Assembly: GCA_027623995.1 (NCBI GenBank)
Contig: JAQBUF010000040.1
Span: 1-32,213, forward strand
Direction of reading: 5' to 3'
Length of the DNA stretch: 32,213 nt
From: Nitrospirota bacterium
GTDB lineage: Bacteria > Nitrospirota > Nitrospiria > Nitrospirales > UBA8639
A program made the position numbers and the translations under genes. Position 1 is the stretch's first letter. Each line of letters opens with the position of its first letter. The notes under the pieces were generated by a model. That model was not told the origin of the DNA, ran no database searches, and worked only from the letters and a program-made list of their open reading frames with translations. This document shows positions 32,128 to 32,213 of the stretch, in pieces.

Positions 32128-32213
32128 AATGTTGAGAAAAGCCTCCAGCGGCGTTCCTTGGCTTTGCCGAAACGGCTTGCCAAGCATCGTCGCCCTTTTG
32201 CCTGACCTTCGGG
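32128..32213. mobile_element. MITE-like dispersed repeat, truncated by window end
   Basis: This is the second copy of the element at 9076-9267. It starts AATGTTGAGAAAAG and shares the long blocks TGGCTTTGCCGAAACGGCT and GTCGCCCTTTTGCCTGACC. A CAACATT/AATGTTG hairpin (32115-32134) straddles its left end. Confidence 0.75.

Noticed and set aside
1-32213. CRISPR arrays, tRNA or rRNA genes, classical riboswitches
   Set aside because: I saw no regularly spaced repeats, no cloverleaf-like sequence with a T-loop, and no rRNA-like sequence. A covariance-model scan would be needed to exclude small RNAs.

Overview
The window reads as a bacterial chromosome segment of about 50% GC (my impression, not counted) with dense genes, short intergenic gaps and no tRNA, rRNA, CRISPR array or recognisable transposase. 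The mix of genes fits a Nitrospira-like member of the Nitrospirota: many histidine kinases and NtrC-type regulators, a small periplasmic cytochrome c, a CADD-like diiron protein, SthA, a cobalamin-type radical SAM protein and several short exported proteins without a known family. No marker gene (nxr, amo, rRNA) is present, so the taxonomy is inference only.

Layout. 1-3900: a small unknown protein, a STAS protein divergent from hemL (glutamate-1-semialdehyde aminomutase), then a roughly 1 kb cassette with a 122 bp nested palindrome and a higBA toxin-antitoxin pair. This cassette lies between two near-identical ~35 bp direct repeats, one of which overlaps the hemL stop codon. 3900-7230 (minus strand): an HDOD protein translationally coupled to sthA, and a CBS-pair protein. 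7400-9270: hibernation factor hpf, then a CADD/TenA-like diiron protein behind a good sigma-54 promoter match, its terminator, and a 190 bp MITE-like repeat that recurs at the right edge of the window. 9500-13630: a 7TM-GAF histidine kinase, a fatty-acid desaturase and a stand-alone receiver protein.

14099-17300: a tight three-gene plus-strand operon (aldehyde dehydrogenase, small VOC-fold metalloenzyme, saccharopine-dehydrogenase-like protein). It resembles three steps of the saccharopine/2-oxoadipate route of lysine catabolism and is the most interesting metabolic unit here. 17318-19592 (minus): a zinc-ribbon protein, a small membrane protein, mscL with a zinc-ribbon tail, and a cytochrome c. 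19940-23927: a signalling operon of PilJ/PAS hybrid-type sensor kinase, single receiver, and receiver-PAS-AAA+(sigma-54)-Fis regulator, with the last two genes coupled by ATGA.

23928-32213: an intergenic stretch with strong palindromes, an exported protein, a ferredoxin-fold small protein, a SET-domain protein methyltransferase, a GNAT/carbon-nitrogen-hydrolase fusion split by two +1 frameshifts, an exported protein divergent from an HxlR regulator with a candidate shared operator, and a B12-type radical SAM enzyme with unusual CX4CX2C cysteine spacing.

All family calls come from reading motifs by eye. No database search was run.
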